64,000 nucleotides of DNA from Hydnum rufescens UP504 (lineage: Eukaryota > Basidiomycota > Agaricomycetes > Cantharellales > Hydnaceae). The stretch's first letter is position 1, and every line of letters starts with the position of its first letter. The notes below the pieces were generated by a model. The model saw only the letters and a program-made list of their open reading frames with translations. It was not told where the DNA came from and made no database searches. The stretch is from the NCBI GenBank assembly GCA_014904985.1, contig MU129156.1:1-64000 (forward strand). The letters are read 5' to 3'. Positions 12,141-19,428 of the stretch are shown one piece after another. A program made the translations under genes and the position numbers.

Positions 12141-12243
12141 GTGAGTTTTTCATCTGGGGTGTACAACAACGCCAAAAGAGCAGCAACAGCTGCTCTTTTG
12201 GCATTGCTTGTGTTGTTTTTTACTAACAAATTCATTATTCTAG
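12141..12243 (+). other. Array intron 6 with hairpin
   Basis: Donor GTGAGT after ATTAG, branch TACTAAC at 12221-12227 and acceptor ATTCTAG. The hairpin at 12171-12202 has a 14-bp perfect stem and loop AACA. Confidence 0.75.
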
Positions 12244-12417
12244 ATCCTTTCTCCTCTGCAAAACCCCAGCCAAATTATCCACAGATGAGGCCCAGGGCGA
12301 AATACGGGGGCGCGCGCAGCCACCCAGGACTCCAACCCTCGCGTATCCTCAACCCCCACAACAACGAATCAAGTAAGGCGCTGCACACCCGCTTTGGCGG
12401 GTGTGTGGCAATCTTGG

Positions 12418-12528
12418 GTCAGTTTTTTTTAAATTACGGGGTGTATTACGATGCCAAAAGAGCAGCACCAGCTGCTCTTTTGGCGTTGCTTATGTTATTT
12501 TTTTTTACTGATGTATTACTTAGTCTAG
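12418..12528 (+). other. Array intron 7 with hairpin
   Basis: Donor GTCAGT, branch ACTGAT (weakened) and acceptor GTCTAG. Hairpin 12453-12484, loop ACCA. Exon hairpin 12382-12408, loop UUUG. Confidence 0.7.
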
Positions 12529-12690
12529 GTCCTTTCTCCCTCTGTGAAACCGACCCGAAGAATGCACAGACAACATCCACCGCGAAATACAGGAGCACAC
12601 AGCCGCCCAAGACTCCAACTCGCACCCTATATGACAACGAAACAAGTATGGTGCCACACACCTGCTTCGGCAGGTGTGTGGCAATATTAG

Positions 12691-12801
12691 GTGAGCTGTT
12701 TGATTACGGGGAGTATGATGACGCCAAAAGAGCAGCACCAGCTGCTCTTTTGGCATTGCCTTCAAATTTTTTTTTGTTTTACTAACGTATGATTATTCTA
12801 G
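12691..12801 (+). other. Array intron 8 with hairpin
   Basis: Donor GTGAGC, branch TACTAAC at 12780-12786 and acceptor ATTCTAG. Hairpin 12723-12754, loop ACCA. Exon hairpin 12653-12682: 13-bp perfect stem closed by C(UUCG)G. Confidence 0.75.
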
Positions 12802-12973
12802 GGACCTCCACTATGTGATACCCGACCCGACAAATGCACAGGCCAGGCTCAGGGCCAAACACGGGAGTGCACAGCCCCCCAGACCACCTGACCCTCAAGT
12901 ATCCGCAACCTACATGACGATGAATCAAATACGGTGCCAGACGCCTGCTTCGGCGGGTGTTTGGCACGATTAG

Positions 12974-13079
12974 GTGAGTTGTTTCATTATGCGGTGTACC
13001 ACGATGCCAAAAGAGCAGCACTAGCTGCTCTTTTGGCGTTGTTCATGGTATTTTTTTTACTAACATATTATTATTCTAG
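12974..13079 (+). other. Array intron 9 with hairpin
   Basis: Donor GTGAGT, branch ACTAAC and acceptor ATTCTAG. Hairpin 13006-13037, loop ACTA. Exon hairpin 12934-12967 with C(UUCG)G loop and G-U wobble pairs in place of two Watson-Crick pairs. Confidence 0.75.
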
Positions 13080-13225
13080 GTTCTTTCTCCCTCCACCAAA
13101 CCCGACAAGGCCGAAATACAGGTGTGCACGCAGCCACTCAAGACCCCAACCTCTGACTCCCCACGATCTATATGGATCAAACATGGTGCCACACACCTGC
13201 TTCGGCGGGTGTGTGGTAGTATGAG

Positions 13226-13331
13226 GTACGTCTAATCCCACCAGTGCCAAAAGAGCAGCTTGTGCTGCTCTTTTGGCACCACTCTGTTTCCCTTTTTCTT
13301 TTTACTAATGTATTATCCTCTCTTGTTCTAG
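13226..13331 (+). other. Array intron 10 with hairpin
   Basis: Donor GTACGT, branch ACTAAT and acceptor GTTCTAG. Hairpin 13244-13279 with a 16-bp perfect stem. Exon hairpin 13188-13217, loop UUCG. Confidence 0.74.
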
Positions 13332-13493
13332 GTCCCTTCCCTTCCCCACGCAAAAGCCCGCCTGACGGGGACACGACCAACCCCCAGCACAACATTTCAT
13401 GCGCAGCCCAAGCCCGGAGTGCCCGGCCCCCAAATACAATGATCAACCAAACCTTGTACCACACACCCACTTCGGCGGGTGTGATAACATCAG

Positions 13494-13605
13494 GTACGTC
13501 TAATCCCACCGGTGCCAAAAGAGCAGCAGAAGCTGCTCTTTTGGTGCTGTCTCGTGTTTTTATTTTATATTTTATTTTATACTAACATATTATTCTTTAT
13601 TCTAG
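13494..13605 (+). other. Array intron 11 with hairpin
   Basis: Donor GTACGT, branch ACTAAC and acceptor ATTCTAG. Hairpin 13512-13547, loop AGAA. Exon hairpin 13458-13484, loop UUCG, 3' arm shortened. Confidence 0.74.
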
Positions 13606-13795
13606 GTCTCCCCTCACTGTGTGAAACCACCCGACAAACGAGTCCAAGCCAAAATGACGACATACACAGCCACCCAGAACCCTGTCTGAGAGCCAAGGCC
13701 TGCCTGAGGGCCCAGTCCCAAACGCCCACAACCGACACGACAATGGATAAAACATGGCACCACACCCGCTGCGGTGGGTGTGTGGCCTTAAAAAA

Positions 13796-13889
13796 GTATT
13801 TCTTAATAGCTACAAATGCACAAAAAGAGCAGCAGTCGCTGCTCTTTTTGTGCGAGATTTAATTTTAACTAACATATTTTCTATTCCAG
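13796..13889 (+). other. Array intron 12 with hairpin
   Basis: Donor GTATTT, branch ACTAAC and acceptor TTCCAG. Hairpin 13818-13853 has a perfect 16-bp stem GCACAAAAAGAGCAGC; the change CCAAAA to ACAAAAA is matched on the other arm. Exon hairpin 13757-13786, loop UGCG. Confidence 0.72.
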
Positions 13890-14037
13890 CCAACACATGA
13901 AGCCACACCACCGCGAGCCCAAATCCGCCAATCCGCCAGGATCTCCCACACGTGAGTATGCACAACCATGCAAATGAACGAAGTCATGGAGGAAAAGGAG
14001 AGCCACACCCGCTGTGGCGGGTGTGGCAATTTTTAAG

Positions 14038-14134
14038 GTAATTATAACACCTGGCCACGCAAAAGGAGCAGCACAGGCTGCTCCTTTTGCATGGCCTTTC
14101 TCTTCTTTTACTAACATATTATTTATCAATCTAG
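14038..14134 (+). other. Array intron 13 with extended hairpin
   Basis: Donor GTAATT, branch ACTAAC and acceptor ATCTAG. Hairpin 14059-14090 (GCAAAAGGAGCAGC, matched by GCTGCTCCTTTTGC) is extended outward by GGCCA/TGGCC to 14053-14096. Exon hairpin 14002-14027, loop UGUG. Confidence 0.74.
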
Positions 14135-14647
14135 GACCTTATCCAGCCCACCACCACACCAAGCCCCAAGCAAAACCCCACTGACAAAGACACAACACGA
14201 AAACCCGCGACCCGACCGACCGAACACCCGCAAGAATGAGGGATGTGGCCACCAGATGAAATGTGCAGGTGAACAGGGTGTGCGGCCACCATGTTGTGTG
14301 GCTCCGCCAGGTGGGGACATGTAACCCCCGCGGTGGCAGGGGATAATATGTGTATAGTAATAAATAAATAAATAATCATACATAATTATGTGATCCAGCA
14401 CAGCTGTTGACTGGAAGTTGGCCCAATAAGGCCCCAATGGGGCCCTAATCAGCACCCAAGCCACAACCAAAGTGGTGGACTGGGGCCCCAATAGTGTCTG
14501 GTACCTACTTAAGTACCAAATCGTGCCCCAGAATAGATACCTAACAAGGGGGTCACATATGGCTGTCCAAGGTGTTATCTTCCACAGCACACATCAGTTT
14601 TTCATCTGTGTTCTTGTTGGGTGGGGTTTTGTGCATCGAGGGGAGAC
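14135..14647. other. Junction of array blocks 2 and 3 with a TE fragment
   Basis: The last block-2 exon runs to about 14330 and ends in a poor hairpin-like CCCCCGCGGTGGCAGGGG string. From about 14370 to 14575 the sequence is a fragment of the dispersed GGTACC/GGGGCCCC element, in inverse orientation to the copy at 6135. From 14580 the last exon of block 3 follows on the minus strand. No gene is seen. Confidence 0.55.
14370..14575 (-). repeat. Dispersed element terminus (inverse copy)
   Basis: It has GGGGCCCC runs, GGTACCTACTTAAGTACC and a CATATGGCTGTCC end matching the start of the copy at 6135 in reverse. It lies between two array blocks of opposite orientation. Confidence 0.55.
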
Positions 14648-14749
14648 CTAGAATAATCAATAATACGTTAGTTTGATAAAAAAAAACAGAAGCAGCACCC
14701 AAAGAGCAGCTACTGCTGCTCTTTGGGCACTGTTGTATGAGAAACTCAC
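14648..14749 (-). other. Array intron 14 with hairpin
   Basis: Donor GTGAGT, branch ACTAAC and acceptor ATTCTAG. Hairpin 14698-14727 with stem CCCAAAGAGCAGC, matched by GCTGCTCTTTGGG. Exon hairpin 14758-14787, sense loop UGUG. Confidence 0.73.
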
Positions 14750-14908
14750 CAGCTATTACCACACACCTGCCACAGTGGGTGTGTGGCATTTCATCCATCA
14801 TGGCATACTTGCGGGTGTTCAGGCACTGGGCTCTTGGATTGAGTTGTGGGTTGCGGGTGGCTGCACATGTCACTTTTTTGTGCAGGGGGTTTTCGCACTG
14901 GGGGACGG

Positions 14909-15016
14909 ATCAATCAGTAAATAACATGTTAATTTAAACAAAAAAAAAACAAAGGAAGCACCAAAAGAGCAGCTTTTGCTGCTCTTTTGGTGCTTTCCTA
15001 CATCCTGAAAACTTAC
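14909..15016 (-). other. Array intron 15 with hairpin, acceptor decayed
   Basis: Donor GTAAGT is clear. The usual CTAG acceptor is lost (TGATTGATCC); the nearest downstream AG on the minus strand would be the CCCCAG near 14909, so the lower boundary is uncertain. Hairpin 14958-14993 has a perfect 16-bp stem, loop TTTT on the plus strand. Exon hairpin 15025-15054, sense loop UGCG. Confidence 0.6.
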
Positions 15017-15158
15017 AAGGTATTACCACACACCTGCCGCAGTGGGTGTGTGGTACATGATTTCATCAATCATCATGTTCAGGGGGGGGCACTCTGGGCT
15101 TGGGTGGCTCGCGTACTTGGGGCTCATCCATGTGTGGGTTTTCACATAGGGAAGGGAC

Positions 15159-15268
15159 CTAGAATAATGAATACTAATACATAATACATTAGTAAAAACA
15201 AAAAGAAAACAAAGGTGCCAAAAGAGCAGCTTCTGCTGCTCTTTTGGCACTGGTGGGATTAGACATAC
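15159..15268 (-). other. Array intron 16 with hairpin
   Basis: Donor GTATGT and acceptor ATTCTAG. Hairpin 15215-15250 has a perfect 16-bp stem. Exon hairpin 15277-15306, sense loop UUCA. Confidence 0.74.
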
Positions 15269-15423
15269 CTAATATTACCACACACCCGCTGAAGTGGGTG
15301 TGTGGTTTGTCTGGCACTTGTGTCGTGTTTTTGATTGCTGTTCATGGGCTTCATTTGATGGGCAGGTTGTTGTTCTCCCATGTTTGTTTGGTGGGGTCGC
15401 GGGTCCTGAGTTCAGATGTCAAC

Positions 15424-15519
15424 CTAGAAATAATACATCAGTAACAAAGAAAAAAAGAAAAAAGAAAAGGCATGCAAAAGGAGCAGCATACGCTGCTCCT
15501 TTCACATGGTTGTACTTAC
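15424..15519 (-). other. Array intron 17 with hairpin
   Basis: Donor GTAAGT and acceptor TTTCTAG. Hairpin 15474-15504 has stem GCAAAAGGAGCAGC, nearly fully matched (GCTGCTCCTTT). Exon hairpin 15529-15558, sense C(UUCG)G loop. Confidence 0.72.
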
Positions 15520-15654
15520 TGTGAAATTACCACACACCCACCGAAGCGGGTGTGTGGTTTTGTCTGAGGTTTTGTTGGGGTGGTTGTTGTTGGTGGGTCC
15601 CATCTTCATTTCCAGGGGGGGTTCGTTCAGTGGGTCCCCATTTTGTTTGATAAT

Positions 15655-15750
15655 CTAGAATAGTGAATGTGTTAGTGAAGTGAAAGAGAAAAAAGGAGAG
15701 CCATGCAAAAGGAGCAGCGTATGCTGCTCCTTCTGCACAGTTGTGCTTAC
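15655..15750 (-). other. Array intron 18 with hairpin
   Basis: Donor GTAAGC and acceptor ATTCTAG. Hairpin 15704-15737, GGAGCAGC/GCTGCTCC type with one mismatch. Exon hairpin 15760-15789, sense loop UUCA. Confidence 0.72.
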
Positions 15751-15905
15751 CTTAAAATTACCACACACCTGCTGAAGTGGGTGTGTGGTTTGTCTGGGGC
15801 CCCTGCGGCCTTGCATCATGCGTTCCCATTCCTGGGTTTTGTCTGGGGGGTGTTCTTGGTGTCACATTTCAGCCTCTCGTTTGGTGGGTGGTTCAGGCGA
15901 TAAGC

Positions 15906-16005
15906 CTAGAATAATAAATTGTGTGTTAGTTAAAAATTAAAATGAATGCAAAAAGAGCAGCCAGGGCTGCTCTTTTTGCATTGGTGAGTGTATACAGTGA
16001 CTTAC
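15906..16005 (-). other. Array intron 19 with hairpin
   Basis: Donor GTAAGT, branch ACTAAC and acceptor ATTCTAG. Hairpin 15948-15979, 14-bp perfect stem with the AAAAAGAGCAGC core. Exon hairpin 16015-16046, sense loop UGCG. Confidence 0.74.
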
Positions 16006-16163
16006 ATTATGTTGAATCACACACCCACCGCAGCGGGTGTGTGGTTTGTGTCGCCACCTCTCATGCCTTCATTTGGTGCTTTCATTTGTCCCAGTTTTGT
16101 TTGCTGTGGCTTCGTTTGCCTGGGGCCACTCATTGGGCAGCCTGTCGTTTTTTTGGTTTTGAT

Positions 16164-16267
16164 CTGGAATAATAAAAGCTTCATTAGTATAAAAATTCAC
16201 AGCAGCGCAAAAAGAGTAGCTTGTGCTACTCTTTTTGTGCTAGTGTATCTAGTGAGACAAAACTTAC
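16164..16267 (-). other. Array intron 20 with covariant hairpin
   Basis: Donor GTAAGT and acceptor ATTCCAG. Hairpin 16205-16240 has GAGTAGC matched by GCTACTC, a double change relative to GAGCAGC/GCTGCTC. Exon hairpin 16273-16304, 16 nt per arm including G/C ends, sense loop UGAA. Confidence 0.74.
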
Positions 16268-16309
16268 CTTATGACCACACACCTGCTTCAGCGGGTGTGT
16301 GGTCATGGT

Positions 16310-16520
16310 CATGTGCTGGGGCTGCCGCTGCTGCCACTAGGCTATTGCACGGGGTCCCCGCGGGGGAATTTAGGACACCCTGCCCGCGGGGCTGAAAACC
16401 CGCCCCCCGTGACTCACGGGGGCGGGGCCGCGGGATACATGACGGGGTTGAAAAACCCATGAGAAAGCCGCTGGATTCCCATGGGACAATGTCCTGGCCC
16501 ATAAGGTTATTTAATATTTA
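16310..16520. repeat. GC-rich CCCGCGGG-type insertion inside an array exon
   Basis: It has CTGC-type triplets, then GCTATTGCACGGGGT, then GC-rich palindromic strings including a strong CCCGCC../..GGGCGGG hairpin at about 16397-16426. An inverted, related segment lies at 19650-19925, so this is a dispersed repeat, not array sequence. No coding is seen. Confidence 0.55.
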
Positions 16521-16609
16521 TTTATTTATTATAATTATATACATTGGTGGCCATCATCAGGCGAGTCCCATCTATTTCCTTCAGGTGGGGTATCGCACAG
16601 TGGAGGTGC

Positions 16610-16720
16610 CTAGAATAATAACACATTAGTAAACACAAAAAAAACTGAAAACAACGCCAAAAGAGCAGCTGGTGCTGCTCTTTTGGCGTCATCGTACACC
16701 CCATATTAAAAAGAACCCAC
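16610..16720 (-). other. Array intron 21 with hairpin, exon hairpin missing
   Basis: Donor GTGGGT, branch ACTAAT and acceptor ATTCTAG. Hairpin 16656-16687 has a 14-bp perfect stem, loop TGGT on the plus strand. No CACACACC hairpin precedes the donor, the only such loss in the array. Confidence 0.66.
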
Positions 16721-16841
16721 ATAATCAAGTCTTGGTGTTCAGGGCTGGGCCCTTGGGCGCAGTCTTCGGCGGCTGCGCATCCATATTTCGTGTGGGGGGT
16801 TTTCGTGCTCTCGTCGCGTAGGTCTTCATGCAGGGGGTGAT

Positions 16842-16941
16842 CTACAATGACCAATAATATGTTAGTTAATAAAAAACCAGTTCCAGAAGAGCAGCAGTTG
16901 CTGCTCTTCTGGCGCGATTGTACTTATAACAAGAGACTTAC
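16842..16941 (-). other. Array intron 22 with covariant hairpin
   Basis: Donor GTAAGT, branch ACTAAC and acceptor ATTGTAG. Hairpin 16883-16912 has CCAGAAGAGCAGC matched by GCTGCTCTTCTGG, a matched A-to-G / T-to-C pair change. Exon hairpin 16950-16979, sense loop UGUG. Confidence 0.74.
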
Positions 16942-17159
16942 CAGATGTTACCACACACCCGCCACAGCGGGTGTGTGGTACCATGGCCTCCTCCATTGCA
17001 CACCATCCTGTATCGGGGCCACGGGATGCGTGGCTGCGGGGCTATAGGGTGGCGTTCGTAGGGGTTTTGATGGCAATGTTCATATTGGGTTGCAGGTGGC
17101 TGCACTGGTCCGTGTTTCGTCTTAGACCTAGGCTCTGTTTTCGTGCATCGAGAGGTCAC

Positions 17160-17259
17160 CTAGAAGGATGAAGAATACGTTAGTTTAAAAAAAATAGAAG
17201 TAGTGCCCAAAGAGCAGCTACTGCTGCTCTTTGGGCACCGTTGTCAGAGAGAAACCTAC
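17160..17259 (-). other. Array intron 23 with hairpin
   Basis: Donor GTAGGT, branch ACTAAC and acceptor TTCTAG. Hairpin 17203-17238, perfect 16-bp stem GTGCCCAAAGAGCAGC. Exon hairpin 17267-17293 is 3 nt shorter, lacking the usual tetraloop. Confidence 0.73.
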
Positions 17260-17406
17260 AACTAATACCACACACCCACGGTGGGTGTGTGGTACGAGAT
17301 GAAATCAATCGTTGTGTTCAGGGCACTCCGGGTGGCTGCACATCAAATATCGTGTTGGGGGCTCGTCTGTGTCCTCGTCGGGCGGGTTTTCGCTTAGGGA
17401 AGGGAC

Positions 17407-17508
17407 CTAGAACAACGATAAATAATGCATTAGTAAAAAAAAGAAAATAGAGGGGTGCCAAAAGAGCAGCTCCTGCTGCTCTTTTGGCACCGGTGGGATT
17501 AGACATAC
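17407..17508 (-). other. Array intron 24 with hairpin
   Basis: Donor GTATGT, branch ACTAAT and acceptor GTTCTAG. Hairpin 17455-17490, perfect 16-bp stem. Exon hairpin 17517-17546, sense loop UGAA. The 5' half of this intron is nearly identical to that of intron 16 (GGTGGGATTAGACATACC on the plus strand), evidence of recent unit duplication. Confidence 0.74.
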
Positions 17509-17711
17509 CTAATGTTACCACACACCCGCTTCAGCGGGTGTGTGGCACCGTATTTGAAGTCTCGTTGTCTTGGTGGCAGATAGTCGAGCATTGGGGTCTT
17601 GCATGGCTGCGCACGCGCCCGTATTTTGCCCTGGTATCATGATCGTTCGGTTCCGGCAGGTGCTGGTGTGGGGTTCGTGCGGGTCTGTCGATCGAAGTGC
17701 GATGCAATGAC

Positions 17712-17823
17712 CTAAAATAATAAATATATTAGTAAAAAATGAAAAAGTCGCGCAAAAAGAGCAGCTTGGGCTGCTCTTTTTGCACGACAGCATATATATC
17801 ACATGAACAAAAAATAAGCTTAC
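17712..17823 (-). other. Array intron 25 with extended hairpin
   Basis: Donor GTAAGC, branch ACTAAT and acceptor TTTTAG. Hairpin 17752-17783, extended by GTCG/CGAC outside one mismatch. Exon hairpin 17835-17866, sense loop UGCA. Confidence 0.72.
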
Positions 17824-17944
17824 TGTATCTTAATCACCACACCCCCACTGCAGCGGGTGTGTGGTGCCTCCTTTTCTCGGGTATCGTTGGTTCTGGCGGG
17901 TGCTGGTGCGGGGATTCATGTGGGTCTGTCGATCGCACAATGCG

Positions 17945-18005
17945 ACAACCTAGAATATATACAATAGTTTCACTTCGGCAATTGCCGGCATCTTGTTTCT
18001 AGACG
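17945..18005. other. Divergence point of array blocks 3 and 4
   Basis: A minus-strand acceptor (ATTCTAG at about 17949) and a plus-strand acceptor (TTTCTAG ending about 18001) face away from each other, only some 50 bp apart. Between them lie an AT-rich TATATACAATAG string and a CGGCAATTGCCGGCAT palindrome that matches the terminal repeat of the MITE-like elements at 11721 and 19921. The spot could be a shared promoter for two divergent transcripts, or the scar of an inversion or MITE loss. The sequence alone does not decide. Confidence 0.5.
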
Positions 18006-18069
18006 CGACCAACACAGCCAACAAACAAAGCAGTACACGACCCGCACAGCAGGTGTGTGGCTGTATAGG

Positions 18070-18174
18070 GTAAGTATTTTTTTGTCCCGTTGATACAGCC
18101 AGCAAAGAGAGCAGCGAAGCTGCTCTCTTTGCATTCCTTTTGAATTTCGTCGCTAACGTGATTGTTTGTACTAG
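18070..18174 (+). other. Array intron 26 with hairpin
   Basis: Donor GTAAGT, branch GCTAAC and acceptor TACTAG. Hairpin 18102-18132 with stem GCAAAGAGAGCAGC, matched by GCTGCTCTCTTTGC. Exon hairpin 18034-18061 is decayed. Confidence 0.7.
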
Positions 18175-18285
18175 TCTCGCACCCCAGTACGGGTGTGAGA
18201 ACACATATACACCCCCCCACCAGGTGTAATCGCAGTGTGTAACGAGTACTGCATCCCCGCAGTGGCGGGGGTGTGGTACTGAAAG

Positions 18286-18385
18286 GTAGATTTCATTTTT
18301 CTATGTACAGCAATGCAAAAAGAGCAGCCACGGCTGCTCTTTTGCGTTACTTTTTATCTTTTATTAATATGTTACATTATTCTAG
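18286..18385 (+). other. Array intron 27 with hairpin
   Basis: Donor GTAGAT, branch ATTAAT and acceptor ATTCTAG. Hairpin 18315-18345, loop CACG. Exon hairpin 18245-18280 uses a different CCCCGC/GCGGGG core with AGTAC/GTACT ends. Confidence 0.7.
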
Positions 18386-18698
18386 GGTACAATCAACATA
18401 ACGGCGAGACGATGACCCGGCCAAACCGCAACCTGGCAAAATAACGAACAGCCAACCCATAACCCAGCCAATCCGCGACCCACCAAACAACGAACGACAC
18501 ACCCAACCTGTAACCCCACCAAACCGTGACCCACCAAACAACGAATGACGCACCCAACCTGTAGCCCACCCAATCTGCGACCCACTAAAACAACAAACGA
18601 TGGCCCACCCAACCTGTAACCCAGCCAACACCAAAATAATGAAGAACGGCCCACCGACCGACCACACACCCGCCATAGCGGGTGTGTGGTCATATAAG

Positions 18699-18808
18699 GT
18701 GGGTCTCTCCCCCCTGTAAACATAGCCGCGCAAAGAGAGCAGCAGAAGCTGCTCTCTTCGTGTAGTTTTTGAGTTTTTTTTTACTAACATGGTATTTTTT
18801 AATTCTAG
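18699..18808 (+). other. Array intron 28 with hairpin
   Basis: Donor GTGGGT, branch ACTAAC and acceptor ATTCTAG. Hairpin 18728-18763, AGAGAGCAGC matched by GCTGCTCTCT. Exon hairpin 18660-18691, loop CAUA. Confidence 0.7.
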
Positions 18809-18918
18809 CTCTAGCCCATCCCTCTCAGTGCGGGTGTTGGGACTCATGTAAACCCCGGCACGCGTAACCATGCAATGAGTACCACGCACGCGCCGAGGCA
18901 GTTGCGTGGTACCAAAAG

Positions 18919-19021
18919 GTACTTTTTTTTTTTCTTTATGTACAAGGACGCAAAAGGAGCAGCGAAAGCTGCTCTTTTTGCGTCCCTTTGAATCATTTAC
19001 TAACCTGTGATCTTACACTAG
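18919..19021 (+). other. Array intron 29 with hairpin
   Basis: Donor GTACTT, branch ACTAAC and acceptor ACACTAG. Hairpin 18947-18984 has a 17-bp stem with one G-T pair and a GAAA loop. Exon hairpin 18881-18910 reads ACCACGCA..TGCGTGGT, a matched A-to-G / T-to-C change on the two arms. Confidence 0.72.
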
Positions 19022-19312
19022 GCCCCACCCTACATAACGGCGACCCACAAAATGGCCAGCCAACCCGGCATAACTACAAACCAGGAAACAACGGACAACG
19101 AAGCACCCAGGCCCTGATCCCGCCAAATCGCGACCCGCCAAATGGCAGACCCCCAAATAACGATGCACCCAAATGACGGACCACCACACCATGACCCGCT
19201 GAACTGCGCGACCCACCCTACGACCTCCTACCCCCCGAACAATGAATCACTGAATGAATCACCGAAAGAAAACCGGTACCACACGCCCGCTATGGCGGGT
19301 GTGGTAGTCAAG

Positions 19313-19428
19313 GTGGATGTCTTTTCTTATTGTTCCTACCATATCATTGCGTAAAAAGAGTAGCACTAGCCACTCTTTTTGCGCGACTTGTAGATTTTTT
19401 AAAATTAATGCTTTATCTTTGGTTCTAG
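19313..19428 (+). other. Array intron 30 with decayed hairpin
   Basis: Donor GTGGAT and acceptor GTTCTAG; the branch is weak (AATTAAT). Hairpin at about 19349-19384 keeps GCGTAAAAAGAGT/ACTCTTTTTGCGC but has mismatches in the inner stem. Exon hairpin 19278-19305, loop UAUG. Confidence 0.62.

Larger units (their letters stand above)
12099..14134 (+). repeat. Hairpin exon/intron array, block 2 (plus orientation)
   Basis: Eight units in plus orientation. Exons between them are 12244-12417 (174 bp), 12529-12690 (162), 12802-12973 (172), 13080-13225 (146), 13332-13493 (162), 13606-13795 (190) and 13890-14037 (148). Exons start with a GTCCYTTCYC-like string, contain a CAGCCACCC-like core and end in the hairpin. 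Exon lengths are not consistently multiples of three and stops occur in all frames after splicing, so I read the unit as noncoding. The first exon hairpin (12099-12134) is decayed, with partly mismatched arms. Confidence 0.82.
14648..17866 (-). repeat. Hairpin exon/intron array, block 3 (minus orientation)
   Basis: Twelve intron-like segments and eleven exon hairpins on the minus strand; this is the longest and best-preserved block. Donors are more varied than in blocks 1 and 2 (GTAAGT, GTAAGC, GTATGT, GTAGGT, GTGGGT) while the branch ACTAAC and CTAG acceptor are mostly kept. One exon (16268-16609) contains a GC-rich insertion, and one exon hairpin (next to intron 21) is missing. Confidence 0.82.
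18034..19428 (+). repeat. Hairpin exon/intron array, block 4 (plus orientation)
   Basis: Five units in plus orientation with exons 18175-18285 (111 bp), 18386-18698 (313), 18809-18918 (110) and 19022-19312 (291). Two exons are expanded by local ACCCRCC-type repeats (about 18415-18650 and 19030-19250: AACCCAACCTGTAACCC and GACCCGCCAAAT-like strings). The last unit is the most decayed; the sequence after 19429 is a final exon that runs into AT-rich DNA. Confidence 0.78.

Noticed and set aside
12171..12230. Hairpin followed by a T run, like a bacterial intrinsic terminator
   Set aside because: It recurs in every intron between donor and branch site in a fungal setting; the T run fits the intron polypyrimidine tract.
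12171..12243. Helitron 3' end (hairpin followed by CTAG)
   Set aside because: The hairpin lies 40-60 nt from CTAG, not about 10 nt, and GT donor plus ACTAAC branch explain CTAG as an acceptor.
12141..12785. A 214-codon open frame through array block 2
   Set aside because: It runs straight through three segments with full intron signals, its sequence is the translated repeat (AKRAAPAALLAL, HTCFGGCV), and exon lengths are not frame-consistent. I treat it as a repeat artefact.
8987..19428. CRISPR-like array of repeats and spacers
   Set aside because: The repeats are two alternating hairpins with variable sequence, spacers are 100-300 bp and partly conserved, and the genome is eukaryotic.
8987..19428. 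Mitochondrial double-hairpin elements
   Set aside because: The layout is reminiscent of the mobile hairpins in some fungal mitochondria, but composition, splice signals and nuclear transposons around it argue against mitochondrial DNA.
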